DNA from: Bacteroidales bacterium
Lineage (GTDB): Bacteria; Bacteroidota; Bacteroidia; Bacteroidales; Paludibacteraceae
Direction of reading: 5' to 3'
Assembly (NCBI GenBank): GCA_015061115.1
Contig: SUXE01000008.1
Span: forward strand, 2,098-66,097
DNA length: 64,000 nt
The notes beneath the pieces are model-generated. The model was not told the origin of the DNA. It searched no databases and saw nothing but the letters and a program-made list of their open reading frames with translations. The translations under genes were made by a program, and so were the position numbers. Shown here in pieces: positions 17,341 to 25,374 of the stretch; the stretch's first letter is position 1; the number at the start of each line of letters is the position of its first letter.

Positions 17341-18450
17341 TTACATTTCCGATTCTTTCAATCTCTCTGCGTTTTCAGCGATGATAAGCTGGTCTATGAT
17401 TCCCTGAATGTCTCCGCCTACGATCGCTGCCAAGTTGTATAGAGTCAAACCGATACGGTGGTCTGTCACACGTCCTTGCGGATAATTGTATGTGCGGATC
17501 TTTGCTGAACGGTCTCCCGTGCTGACCATAGTCTTACGGCGCGACGCGATGTCGTCCATATATTTCTGATGCTCTTGGTCGTAGATCTTTGTACGCAAAC
17601 GAGACAATGCGCGCTCTTTGTTTTTTGGCTGGTCACGCGTCTCTGTACACTCGATCAAGATCTCTTCCACTACACCTGTGTTTGGATTCTTCCATGGGTA
17701 ACGCAAACGTACTCCAGACTCCACCTTGTTCACATTCTGTCCACCGGCACCACCGCTTCGGAATGTATCCCATTTGATCAGTCCTTCCTGGATCTCCACA
17801 TCAAACTCGTCGGCTTCTGGCAATACAGCTACTGTGGCAGCTGATGTATGTACACGGCCTTGTGTCTCTGTCTCTGGCACACGCTGCACACGGTGCACTC
17901 CACTCTCATACTTCAGTGTGCCATATACACCGTCGCCCGATACATTGAATATGATTTCTTTGAATCCTCCCGCTGTACCTTCTGTGAAAGATGATACGCT
18001 GACGCTCCAGCCTTTGGATTCACAATACTTGCTGTACATTTTGAACAGGTCACCAGCGAAGATGGCAGCTTCGTCGCCACCCGTACCTCCACGGATTTCC
18101 ACTATGGCATTCTTGCCGTCTTCAGGATCGGAAGGGATAAGCATAAGTTTGATTGCCTCCTCCATTTCAGGAAGTTTTGGCTCAAGCTCATCAAGCTCAG
18201 CCTTTGCCATCTCCCTCATGTCGGGATCGTCTTCTGTCTGAAGGATCTCTTTCGCCTCTGCGATATTTTTGAGAGCAGTCTCATATTCCTTCTTGGTTTT
18301 CATGATTCTCTCAAGGTCGCTATACTCCTTGTTGAGTTTCACGAAACGCTTCATGTCGGCGATCACTGCCGGGTCTGTGATTAGGGTGCTGATCTCCTTG
18401 AATTTGATTTCAAGACCTTCAAGTTTTTGTAGTAGTGTATTCTCTGCCAT
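17341..18450 (-). CDS. prfA: Peptide chain release factor 1
   Basis: The 369-residue protein releases nascent chains at UAA and UAG. The peptidyl-transferase motif GGQ lies in RSGGAGGQNVNKVES, and the RF1-type C-terminal segment RTYNYPQGRVTDHRIG is present. The N-terminal coiled region and the acidic linker look standard. A TAATTTTG box lies about 45 bases upstream of the start (minus strand, 18495-18502). It is convergent with the upstream secreted-protein gene. Confidence 0.97.
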   Translation of the reverse strand: MAENTLLQKLEGLEIKFKEISTLITDPAVIADMKRFVKLNKEYSDLERIMKTKKEYETALKNIAEAKEILQTEDDPDMREMAKAELDELEPKLPEMEEAIKLMLIPSDPEDGKNAIVEIRGGTGGDEAAIFAGDLFKMYSKYCESKGWSVSVSSFTEGTAGGFKEIIFNVSGDGVYGTLKYESGVHRVQRVPETETQGRVHTSAATVAVLPEADEFDVEIQEGLIKWDTFRSGGAGGQNVNKVESGVRLRYPWKNPNTGVVEEILIECTETRDQPKNKERALSRLRTKIYDQEHQKYMDDIASRRKTMVSTGDRSAKIRTYNYPQGRVTDHRIGLTLYNLAAIVGGDIQGIIDQLIIAENAERLKESEM

Positions 18451-18678
18451 ATTAAAATATTGATTGCTTTAGGGGTAGAACCGAAAAGCGAGTGCAAAAT
18501 TAGCAAAAAAATGGAAAATTTGAGTAAATGAATGATTGATCCTTAAGTATCCTCATTATTCACTTGCAGAATTTGATAGATTGGAGTATACATAATAATG
18601 GAAAAGAAAAAATCAGAAATGAATGTTAAAATAGGTTAATATTACTCGAATAGTTGCGGACGACATTTTTTTTTGATG

Positions 18679-18686
18679 TATCTTTG
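18679..18686 (+). promoter_or_regulatory. -7 promoter box of lipoprotein-protease pair 2
   Basis: TATCTTTG, with a TTG 22 bases upstream (18654-18656). The spacing is longer than usual. The same octamer precedes pair 1. The rest of 18503-18650 holds nothing recognisable. Confidence 0.65.
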
Positions 18687-18794
18687 TGGTGTTATTTAAG
18701 TTTAGTGAAGATTGATAGACAAAATAAATTAATGCGTCTGGCGAAAAATCACTAACAGAGAAATACTTATGACAACAACTAAAATTGATTTCAG

Positions 18795-19460
18795 ATGGAA
18801 AAGCTTTTCAGACAAATCGTGAGGTATGTGAGTTTGATCTCAATACTCGTGTTCGTAGCTTCATGCGATAAAAATGAGGATGAAAGAAAGGAGAGAGAAT
18901 CTACAGAGTATGCGGAACATTGTATTAGATACTATGTTGTGCCAGATACTTTGGAGTTGAGTGAATATTGGCAGTATAATTCGGAACCTGGGATAGTTCT
19001 TGAAATTAATGGAACACATATAGAAGAAAGATCAAACAAAGAAGAATATGAGGCTTTGACTAAAAAATATGGTGATGTTGGATATAACTACTATAGAGCG
19101 ATAGGAGCAGATGGGGCTATATCTGTTGCTATTGATTCGATTTCTGTAATATCAGATACTGATGTTGATGAATCTCATCCTAAAGGAACCGAACTTTCAG
19201 ACATTGTAAAATTGTATACTCGAAATTACTATGATTACATAAAAAATGGTTATACGGAAGAAGGTGGGCGACGTTCTGAAAAAGACAAATTTATTTCAGA
19301 ATATACAAAAGAAGATTTTACCTTATTGTATAATAAACATGGTTTAGGATTTCATTTTGACAGCACTAAGGTAATCAAAGGAACACAAAATTTAACTATT
19401 ACTATCTATTTTGAGGATGGAAGTAATTTATCTACTATACAAACTGTAAATTTTGATTAA
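18795..19460 (+). CDS. Lipoprotein paired with C10 protease (copy 2)
   Basis: This 221-residue lipoprotein (signal peptide, lipobox ending FVASC) is the paralog of the product at 8884. Shared blocks include DGAISVAIDSISVISD, ESHPKGTELSDIVKL and EYTKEDFTLL. Its stop is 2 bases before the second C10 protease gene. Differences are spread along the sequence, which suggests an older duplication than that of the internal repeats at 15 kb. Its function is unknown; see the finding on the two pairs. Confidence 0.7.
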   Translation: MEKLFRQIVRYVSLISILVFVASCDKNEDERKERESTEYAEHCIRYYVVPDTLELSEYWQYNSEPGIVLEINGTHIEERSNKEEYEALTKKYGDVGYNYYRAIGADGAISVAIDSISVISDTDVDESHPKGTELSDIVKLYTRNYYDYIKNGYTEEGGRRSEKDKFISEYTKEDFTLLYNKHGLGFHFDSTKVIKGTQNLTITIYFEDGSNLSTIQTVNFD

Positions 19461-19462
19461 AA

Positions 19463-20848
19463 ATGGTAAAGAAAGTATATTTATTAGCGACTGTTCTGCT
19501 TATGAATGTATTGCAAAGTTGTAAAGATGATATTGAAGAATGTGATTATGGGGACTCTGTAAATAGGAAACATGTTGAAGGAATTAATTTGAGACCGTTG
19601 TTTTCTGAGCATCATGTTATTCCAATAAGTGAGGCAAGTGAAATAGCCATCAAAGCTACAGAATTGTTTGCTGATGAATGTACCCGTACAAACAACTTTA
19701 ATCCCAAAGTCATCGAAAGTGTTGGTATTTATGGTAGAACAAACTCTTCCCTCAGGTCTGTTAGTACTAATGAAGACTCTTTGATTTATGTTTTTAATTT
19801 TGCAGACAATAGAGGATTTGCCATTGTTGCTGCGGATGATCGTATTCCGACCCAAATTTTAGCATATATCGATGATGGTTCTCTTGAAAATGAGGTAGAT
19901 AATCCAGGATTGCAGTATGCATTGGAACTGATGCAGGATTATGTGGAATCTTCAATAGACAATTTTGAGATGACAAAAGACTCTCTATTAGCTGTGGCAG
20001 ACAAAAACTCTTTTATTGTTGATGCAAAGACATCTGAAACTCGTGCGGTTTACACAGGTACTTCATATCACCTTTTTTTGGAGTCTACAATCGGTCCTTT
20101 GCTAAAAGTGACTTGGGATCAAACATATCCTTACAATAAGTACGTTCAAAAAGAATGTCCATATACAACAAGTTATAATGGTAAAGCACCGGTAGGATGT
20201 GTGGCTACAGCCACAGCTCAAATTATGTCATATTGGCAGTATCCGTCAATAGTAAATAATCATGTTATGCATTGGGACAAAATGTGTTCTTCTAAAATTC
20301 CATCATCGTCTGACCAAAGTGAAGATATTGCAATATTGATGGAAAAAATAGGATATGAGGTGGATATGGAGTATGATTGTGCAGAAAGTGGAGCTCTGTC
20401 TTCTGATGCATATGAGTTTTTGGGTAATATTGGATATAAAAAGTATTTTTCAAAAAAATTTAATTCTTCTGATGCTGATGATGCAATTCGATACCATCGT
20501 CCTATTTTATTAGCCGGTTGTAGAACAAAAATAACTCAAAAAGTGTTGTGGTGGAATAAAAATCCTGTTTGTAAGAATTGTCATGCATGGGTTATCGATG
20601 GTTGCAAAATATTTTATTATGAACAGGAGAACTATAGAATTAATACAAGCACAGGAGAATATACAAGCACCTCCTCTATTGTGACAGAAACCTATTTCCA
20701 TAATAATTGGGGATGGGGAGGTGATGGTAATGGCTATTTTGCGGCTGGTTGTTTTAATTTGTTGACTCCTTTAAGTTATGATAAAGAAGATTATTCTGAG
20801 CAAAGAGACTATCGTTACAAAAATGAAATGTACTGTGTATACAGATAA
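19463..20848 (+). CDS. C10 family (streptopain-like) cysteine protease lipoprotein, copy 2
   Basis: The 461-residue lipoprotein (lipobox LQSC, Cys20) has the same pro-domain layout as copy 1 (FAIVAADDRIPTQILAYID) and an intact catalytic pair: Cys246 in GKAPVGCVATA and His374 in NCHAWVIDG, with NNWGWGGDGNGYF. It is predicted to be surface-anchored and active after removal of the pro-domain. Compared with copy 1, the mature N-terminus and the region before His are the most diverged. Confidence 0.92.
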   Translation: MVKKVYLLATVLLMNVLQSCKDDIEECDYGDSVNRKHVEGINLRPLFSEHHVIPISEASEIAIKATELFADECTRTNNFNPKVIESVGIYGRTNSSLRSVSTNEDSLIYVFNFADNRGFAIVAADDRIPTQILAYIDDGSLENEVDNPGLQYALELMQDYVESSIDNFEMTKDSLLAVADKNSFIVDAKTSETRAVYTGTSYHLFLESTIGPLLKVTWDQTYPYNKYVQKECPYTTSYNGKAPVGCVATATAQIMSYWQYPSIVNNHVMHWDKMCSSKIPSSSDQSEDIAILMEKIGYEVDMEYDCAESGALSSDAYEFLGNIGYKKYFSKKFNSSDADDAIRYHRPILLAGCRTKITQKVLWWNKNPVCKNCHAWVIDGCKIFYYEQENYRINTSTGEYTSTSSIVTETYFHNNWGWGGDGNGYFAAGCFNLLTPLSYDKEDYSEQRDYRYKNEMYCVYR

Positions 20849-20920
20849 TGAATATGGATTTTGTCAATAATATGTGGTTGAATCATACGATATGAGGTTG
20901 AGATGAAATTCAAGTAAATA

Positions 20921-20962
20921 TTAAAAGCCGTTTCAGAAACTTAATGTCTGAAAAGGCTTCTG
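20921..20962 (+). terminator. Weak hairpin after C10 protease 2
   Basis: GCCGTTTCAGA and TCTGAAAAGGC pair with mismatches around a 9-base loop, followed by TTCTG. Termination may rely on it or on the stronger hairpin at 21042. Confidence 0.4.
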
Positions 20963-21041
20963 TGAAAATCAGTATGATTGATCCAATTTGCATTGTGGAA
21001 AAGGTACGTTAGAACTCGTAATTAGCAAAAATGGCGTTAGC

Positions 21042-21077
21042 AAAAATGGCGACGAGATTTCTCACGTCGCCATTTTT
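21042..21077. terminator. Bidirectional terminator between C10 protease 2 and nadE
   Basis: AAAAATGGCGACG and CGTCGCCATTTTT form a perfect 13-bp stem whose outer pairs are A/T on both sides, so it can end transcription from either direction. A partial direct repeat (AAAATGGCG) precedes it. Confidence 0.85.
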
Positions 21078-21105
21078 ATGAATGAAATTAAGAATTAAAA
21101 TTAAT

Positions 21106-23031
21106 TTAGCATTTTTTACTCAACTCCTCCACTTCCTCAATCCATATTCTGCTGCAAGCGTCGCTTGGCATTCTCAGGTCGCCACGAGGAGACAGACTGA
21201 CGCTACCGACTTTCGGTCCGTCTGGCATACAGCTTCTCTTGAACTGTTGTGCGAAGAATCTCCAGTAGAATGTACGCATCCATTTCAATATTGAAGCGTC
21301 GTCGTATTTGCCTTCAAACGCTTTGTGTGCCATGAAGAATATCTTTGTAGGTGAGAATCCGAAACGTAGGGTGTAGTAGATGAAGAAGTCGTGTAGCTCA
21401 TACGGACCTACCAAATCTTCTGTCTTCTGTGAAATTTCGCCCTTGTCGTCCGCAGGAAGAAGCTCTGGGCTGACGGGAGTGTCGCAGACATCAAGCAGCG
21501 TCTCTTTTGCGGCTTCGTCCATCTCATATAGAGCGGCATATTTAACCATGTATCTAACTAATGTCTTTGGAATGGATGTGTTGACGGCATACATGCTCAT
21601 GTGGTCTCCGTTGTATGTGGCCCATCCAAGCACAAGTTCCGACAAATCTCCTGTTCCGACGACAAGTCCACCGATCTTGTTGGCATAATCCATCAATATC
21701 TGTGTCCTTTCACGAGCCTGTGTGTTTTCATAGCTGACGTCGAGGATCGAGAGATCGTGGTCGATATCTTTAAGATGCTGTAGACATGCTGGTTTGATGT
21801 CTACCTCTTTGATTGTCACACCAAGACTCTTCATCATGTTGAGTGAGTTGTTGTAGGTGCGACCTGTTGTGCCGAAACCAGGCATTGTTATTCCGACGAT
21901 GTTCTCACGTGGAATTCCAAGTTTGTCGAATGTCTTCACCATCACAAGTAGGGCGAGGGTAGAGTCGAGTCCACCACTGATTCCGACAACCGCTTTCTTG
22001 ATGCCGGTGTGGAACAATCGCGTCGCCAAACCTCCCACTTGAATTGAAAAGATCTCGTTGCAACGAGTTGTCATCTCATCCTCTGGCGGCACAAATGGAT
22101 GAGGTGCGAATGCGCGTGTGACATTCGATGGCTCGGAATATATATTGTTTGCACCAAGGCTGTTGAGGCTGGTGATTTCAAAGTCATTTTTCTTGTTAGG
22201 ATTCTGGTTGCCGATGATGAATGCGGAGTTGCGCAGACGGTCGGCCTGCAATCTTTGTACGTCGATATCCGCAACGATAAGTTGTTCTTTGAATGAGAAT
22301 CTTTCCGATGTGGCAAGCAGACTTCCGTTTTCTGTGATGATAGCGGTGCCTGAAAAAACGAGGTCGGTGCTGCTTTCTCCGAATCCCGACGCTGTATATA
22401 TGTATGCGCATGCGTTGGTTGCGGATTTCTGTTTCACAAGTTGGCGACGGTATGCCTCTTTGCCGATCAGTTCATCGCTGGCAGAGAGATTGAAGATGAT
22501 TTCCGCTCCTGCCAGACACATATCGTCACTTGGAGATGCCGGCATCCACAAGTCTTCGCAGATCTCAATGCCAAACTTTATTCCGTCGACTTCAAAAATC
22601 TGCTTCTTCTCTCCGAATCCTGGAGTGAACCAACGTTTCTCATAAAACTCATTATTGCTTGGCAGATATTGTTTGTCCACCTCTGTATTGAAGAATCTGT
22701 CTCCAGTTCCTGCCACGAAAGCCGCATTATACAGTTTGCCATCGCGATAGTATGGAGCTCCGACAAGAGCATAGATGCCATTTTTGATGGCCGCCTCATT
22801 CACTCTGCATAGTTGTCTTTTCGTCTCCTCGATCAAAGTGCGTTGGTAAAACAGGTCGGCACAAGTGTAGCCAGTAAGACAAAGTTCGGGAAAGCATACG
22901 ATTTTCACATTCTCCTTTGCTGCTTTCTCTATCAGTGCGATGATTCTGTCAGCGTTCACTTTTGGATTAGCGATCTCCACCACCGGGATAGCACTGGCGA
23001 CGCGGATGAATCCGATTTTTTCTTTTTTCAT
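21106..23031 (-). CDS. nadE: Glutamine-dependent NAD+ synthetase
   Basis: The 641-residue two-domain enzyme makes NAD from deamido-NAD using glutamine. The N-terminal nitrilase-like glutaminase domain has the catalytic Cys region and the PELCLTGY segment; the C-terminal synthetase has the P-loop GISGGLDSTLAL and the GTGDLSELVLGW segment. The frame is open 15 codons upstream, but a -7 box (TAAATTTG, minus strand 23055-23062) falls in that extension, so the start MKKEKIGFIRV at 23031 is preferred. Confidence 0.95.
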   Translation of the reverse strand: MKKEKIGFIRVASAIPVVEIANPKVNADRIIALIEKAAKENVKIVCFPELCLTGYTCADLFYQRTLIEETKRQLCRVNEAAIKNGIYALVGAPYYRDGKLYNAAFVAGTGDRFFNTEVDKQYLPSNNEFYEKRWFTPGFGEKKQIFEVDGIKFGIEICEDLWMPASPSDDMCLAGAEIIFNLSASDELIGKEAYRRQLVKQKSATNACAYIYTASGFGESSTDLVFSGTAIITENGSLLATSERFSFKEQLIVADIDVQRLQADRLRNSAFIIGNQNPNKKNDFEITSLNSLGANNIYSEPSNVTRAFAPHPFVPPEDEMTTRCNEIFSIQVGGLATRLFHTGIKKAVVGISGGLDSTLALLVMVKTFDKLGIPRENIVGITMPGFGTTGRTYNNSLNMMKSLGVTIKEVDIKPACLQHLKDIDHDLSILDVSYENTQARERTQILMDYANKIGGLVVGTGDLSELVLGWATYNGDHMSMYAVNTSIPKTLVRYMVKYAALYEMDEAAKETLLDVCDTPVSPELLPADDKGEISQKTEDLVGPYELHDFFIYYTLRFGFSPTKIFFMAHKAFEGKYDDASILKWMRTFYWRFFAQQFKRSCMPDGPKVGSVSLSPRGDLRMPSDACSRIWIEEVEELSKKC

Positions 23032-23133
23032 AGGAATAAATATTTCAGTTTCTGCAAATTTACTTTTTTTGATCAAGAATGAGATTTGTTTTGCACAGAA
23101 TGTTTCTGTATCTGATCAAACTTTGTGGTATCA

Positions 23134-23673
23134 TTATTTCTTTAGAATCCTGACTTCTGCATTTGCGAACGACTCTATCTCTTTGTAAGAACAATTTGAG
23201 TTGGCGGCAAACATGTTTCTTGCGAATTGTCCATGGGTGACGACGATGATGTTCTCGTCGGGATATAGTTCCGACAGTTTGGCTATCGCCATATTGGCTC
23301 TTTGCAGGATCTCTTCTTCTGTTTCGACGGGATGTTCTGTCAAAGGAAAATCCCACTTGCCGTTTTTATAATATTTTTCTCTCGCCTCATTGAGAGGAGT
23401 GCCTGTATATGATCCCCAATCACGTTCGCGGAGCATTGGCATAGGGATGACAGGCAGATTAAGTTTGCCTGCAATTATCTTGGCAGAATCCATCGCACGT
23501 TTTAAGTCGCTAGATACGATACACTTAAATCGGACATCTCTGTCGGCGAGATCATCAGCTGTCTTGCTCACCTGTTCCTTGCCAAGCTCAGTCAGATTGC
23601 CAGGCATGTGGCCTTGCAGCATACGAATAACGTTTTCTTTAGTCTGTCCGTGGCGTACGATGTATAATGTCAT
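23134..23673 (-). CDS. Histidine phosphatase family protein (phosphoglycerate-mutase-like)
   Basis: The 179-residue protein has the RHGQTKEN catalytic motif at residues 7-14, a conserved Glu region (MLRERDWG) and the second histidine in VVTHGQFARN. It belongs to the dPGM/CobC-like branch 2 phosphatases. The substrate cannot be chosen. It shares its direction with nadE, 102 bases upstream of the nadE start, but the operon link is uncertain. Confidence 0.85.
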   Translation of the reverse strand: MTLYIVRHGQTKENVIRMLQGHMPGNLTELGKEQVSKTADDLADRDVRFKCIVSSDLKRAMDSAKIIAGKLNLPVIPMPMLRERDWGSYTGTPLNEAREKYYKNGKWDFPLTEHPVETEEEILQRANMAIAKLSELYPDENIIVVTHGQFARNMFAANSNCSYKEIESFANAEVRILKK

Positions 23674-23915
23674 TTTATTATAGATAGAAGTTTAGAAAAT
23701 ATTTAGAATAATTTGCTATACGATTGATTCTTATAATTGCTTGTTCTTGCTCGGAGAAGAAAAGGAGTTTAGTGCCAATCTCTATCCAACATGGACCCTT
23801 AACAATCATCAAACACTATAGCCAAATTTTTGATTAAATTTAAGCAACTTCTAAATGAATTCAAAAAAATCTTAAAATTTTTTCAGCTACGAAAAAAGAC
23901 TGCATTTGTGGCCCA

Positions 23916-23923
23916 TACCTTTG
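23916..23923 (+). promoter_or_regulatory. -7 promoter box of the tRNA array
   Basis: TACCTTTG lies 28 bases upstream of the first tRNA-Tyr. The remaining part of 23684-23915 holds no gene that I can support. Confidence 0.5.
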
Positions 23924-23951
23924 CAATGTCAAAAGAAAACAAGAGATATAT

Positions 23952-24034
23952 TGAGGTGTTCTCCAGTGGCAACGAGAGCGGACTGTAAATCCGCTGCCTT
24001 TTGGCTTTCGGGGGTTCGAGTCCCTCCACCTCAA
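23952..24034 (+). tRNA. tRNA-Tyr (GTA), copy 1
   Basis: Acceptor arms TGAGGTG and CACCTCA, a long variable arm typical of type II tRNAs, anticodon loop with GTA (CTGTAAATC) and T-loop TTCGAGT. The sequence of the gene is identical to that at 24214. Confidence 0.95.
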
Positions 24035-24041
24035 CAAAAAT

Positions 24042-24115
24042 GGAGTTTGTAGCTCAGTAGGAAGAGCATCAGTTTGTGGCACTGGATGTCACGGGTTCAA
24101 GCCCTGTCAAACTCC
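24042..24115 (+). tRNA. tRNA-His (GTG), copy 1
   Basis: Acceptor arms GAGTTTG and CAAACTC, preceded by G at position -1 (24042) facing C73 (24115), the classical tRNA-His identity pair. Anticodon GTG in the loop TTGTGGC. Confidence 0.95.
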
Positions 24116-24122
24116 CCCAATT

Positions 24123-24195
24123 GGCTCATTAGTTCAGTGGATAGAACGCGGCGCTACGGACGCTGAGATCGGGAGTTCGAATCTCTCATGAGTCA
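24123..24195 (+). tRNA. tRNA-Arg (ACG), copy 1
   Basis: Acceptor arms GGCTCAT and ATGAGTC (one G-T pair), anticodon ACG in loop CTACGGA, T-loop TTCGAAT. Confidence 0.95.
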
Positions 24196-24213
24196 CGAAA
24201 ATAAGAGATATAT

Positions 24214-24296
24214 TGAGGTGTTCTCCAGTGGCAACGAGAGCGGACTGTAAATCCGCTGCCTTTTGGCTTTCGGGGGTTCGAGTCCCTCCACCTCAA
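24214..24296 (+). tRNA. tRNA-Tyr (GTA), copy 2
   Basis: Identical to copy 1, offset 262 bases. The short leader (AAGAGATATAT) is duplicated too. Confidence 0.95.
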
Positions 24297-24303
24297 CAAA
24301 AAT

Positions 24304-24377
24304 GGAGTTTGTAGCTCAGTAGGAAGAGCATCAGTTTGTGGCACTGGATGTCACGGGTTCAAGCCCTGTCAAACTCC
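24304..24377 (+). tRNA. tRNA-His (GTG), copy 2
   Basis: Identical to copy 1, with G-1 and C73. Confidence 0.95.
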
Positions 24378-24384
24378 CCCAATT

Positions 24385-24457
24385 GGCTCATTAGTTCAGT
24401 GGATAGAACGCGGCGCTACGGACGCTGAGATCGGGAGTTCGAATCTCTCATGAGTCA
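24385..24457 (+). tRNA. tRNA-Arg (ACG), copy 2
   Basis: Identical to copy 1. Confidence 0.95.
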
Positions 24458-24466
24458 CGAAAACAA

Positions 24467-24555
24467 GTCAGATTTATCCAAGAGGTCAAAGGAGACGCGA
24501 TAACTTCAAGTTTGGTGTTGTATGCCTACGTTGGTTCGAATCCGACAATCTGGCT
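24467..24555 (+). ncRNA. tRNA-like sequence with 8+5 helix and no normal anticodon arm
   Basis: GTCAGATT (24467-24474) pairs with AATCTGGC (24547-24554) as an 8-bp acceptor stem (one T-G), and GTTGG / CCGAC around TTCGAAT forms a perfect T-arm. A D-arm with TCC/GGA around AAGAGGTCAAA is plausible. No 5-bp anticodon stem with a 7-base loop could be fitted in the middle; only a weak AAC-TTCAA-GTT hairpin exists. The 8+5 geometry is typical of bacterial tRNA-Sec, and the hairpin shows TCA, but pairing is poor. It could be a degenerate tRNA or an unusual one. A T-run follows. Confidence 0.45.
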
Positions 24556-24604
24556 TTTTTGAAGATTTTTTCATACAACGCAAAAAGATTTCGTTATAAT
24601 ATAG

Positions 24605-24612
24605 TAAATTTG
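24605..24612 (+). promoter_or_regulatory. -7 promoter box of a candidate RNA gene
   Basis: TAAATTTG on the plus strand, 40 bases upstream of a long inverted repeat. No clear -33 box. Confidence 0.45.
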
Positions 24613-24618
24613 CCGTCG

Positions 24619-24886
24619 CTTTCGGGCGAATTAAGTAAAAATAAAAGAATCCTATATGGAAATGAGACTATTTGAGCACATATCGTCACGTCATTCAGTC
24701 TATAGCTATCGACGCTGTGGACAGTATGATTATGTGCATTCATATAGTTATCAATGTACAAACGGTATAGGATTCTCATATCACCGACATAGTATTTTCT
24801 ATCTGGTATCATAAAGAGCCAAATAAGAAACAAACTTGATAATGATAGTTGGAAAATCCATACCGGAATTTTCAACTATTTTTTTG
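24619..24886 (+). ncRNA. Candidate structured non-coding RNA
   Basis: Between a -7 box (24605) and an intrinsic terminator (24845-24886) there is a region of about 265 bases with nested inverted repeats: AGAATCCTATA (24646-24656) pairs perfectly with TATAGGATTCT (24766-24776), and inside it GCACATA (24676-24682) pairs with TATGTGC (24731-24737). A 52-codon ORF (24656-24814, rich in Tyr, Ser and His) overlaps the stems but lacks any recognisable domain. It could instead be a leader controlling the downstream HTH gene. No known RNA family was recognised. Confidence 0.4.
24845..24886 (+). terminator. Intrinsic terminator of candidate RNA
   Basis: ATAGTTG (24845-24851) pairs with CAACTAT (24873-24879), the stem extends inward with further A-T pairs, and TTTTTT follows. 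It sits 22 bases before the next start codon. Confidence 0.75.
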
Positions 24887-24907
24887 TTTTATGAAAAAAG
24901 AAAAACT

Positions 24908-25321
24908 ATGCCAGCAAACAAGAATGCCTTGATAAGGTACAGAACTATAGATAATTGTTTAAGAAATAAATGTAAGAAATGGACTCTCGAGGATTTAGTA
25001 GAGGCTTGTTGTGATGCTCTATACGATATGGAGGGTATCAAAAAAGGAGTGTGTGCCAGAACTATACAGATGGATATTCAAATTATGAGGTCTGACAAAC
25101 TTGGTTACTACGCTCCAATTGAGGTATATGATAGAATCTACTACAGGTACTCGGATCCTGACTACTCAATTACTAAAAATCCACTAACTATGGATGATTG
25201 TGAATTGTTGAAAAGGGCAATCTTACTGTTAGGAGACAGTGACAAATTTGATAATGATGAAATCAGAAACGTATTGTCAAAGGTACAGAACAGACTGTCT
25301 TCTATTTTGAATTTTGTATAG
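24908..25321 (+). CDS. HTH protein resembling the N-terminus of WYL regulators, WYL domain missing
   Basis: The 137-residue protein starts MPANKNALIRYRTIDNCL, the characteristic start of Bacteroidota WYL-domain transcription factors, with a winged-helix region (WTLEDLVEACCDAL, RTIQMDIQIMR). Such proteins usually have about 300 residues, with a C-terminal ligand-sensing WYL domain. This one stops after a short acidic/helical tail (SKVQNRLSSILNFV). A strong terminator follows immediately, so it does not look like a recent frameshift. It could be a stand-alone DNA-binding protein or a remnant. Confidence 0.7.
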   Translation: MPANKNALIRYRTIDNCLRNKCKKWTLEDLVEACCDALYDMEGIKKGVCARTIQMDIQIMRSDKLGYYAPIEVYDRIYYRYSDPDYSITKNPLTMDDCELLKRAILLLGDSDKFDNDEIRNVLSKVQNRLSSILNFV

Positions 25322-25324
25322 CAA

Positions 25325-25365
25325 AAGGTTTTTTCTTACCCTTTGGTTAAGAAAGAACCTTTTTT
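25325..25365 (+). terminator. Terminator after the HTH gene
   Basis: AAGGTTTTTTCTTA and TAAGAAAGAACCTT pair around a loop and are followed by T residues; the A-rich 5' side could serve the opposite strand too. Confidence 0.75.
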
Positions 25366-25374
25366 AAGCTTTCA

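Noticed and set aside
8884-20848. Large segmental duplication of 8.9-10.9 kb to 18.8-20.8 kb
   Set aside because: Only the lipoprotein and protease genes are related, with considerable divergence; the intervening core genes are single copy.
24467-24555. tmRNA or standard tRNA call
   Set aside because: Too short for tmRNA, and no normal anticodon arm was found for a standard tRNA.
24656-24814. A 52-codon Tyr/Ser/His-rich ORF
   Set aside because: It covers inverted repeats of the candidate RNA and resembles no protein; kept only as an alternative explanation.
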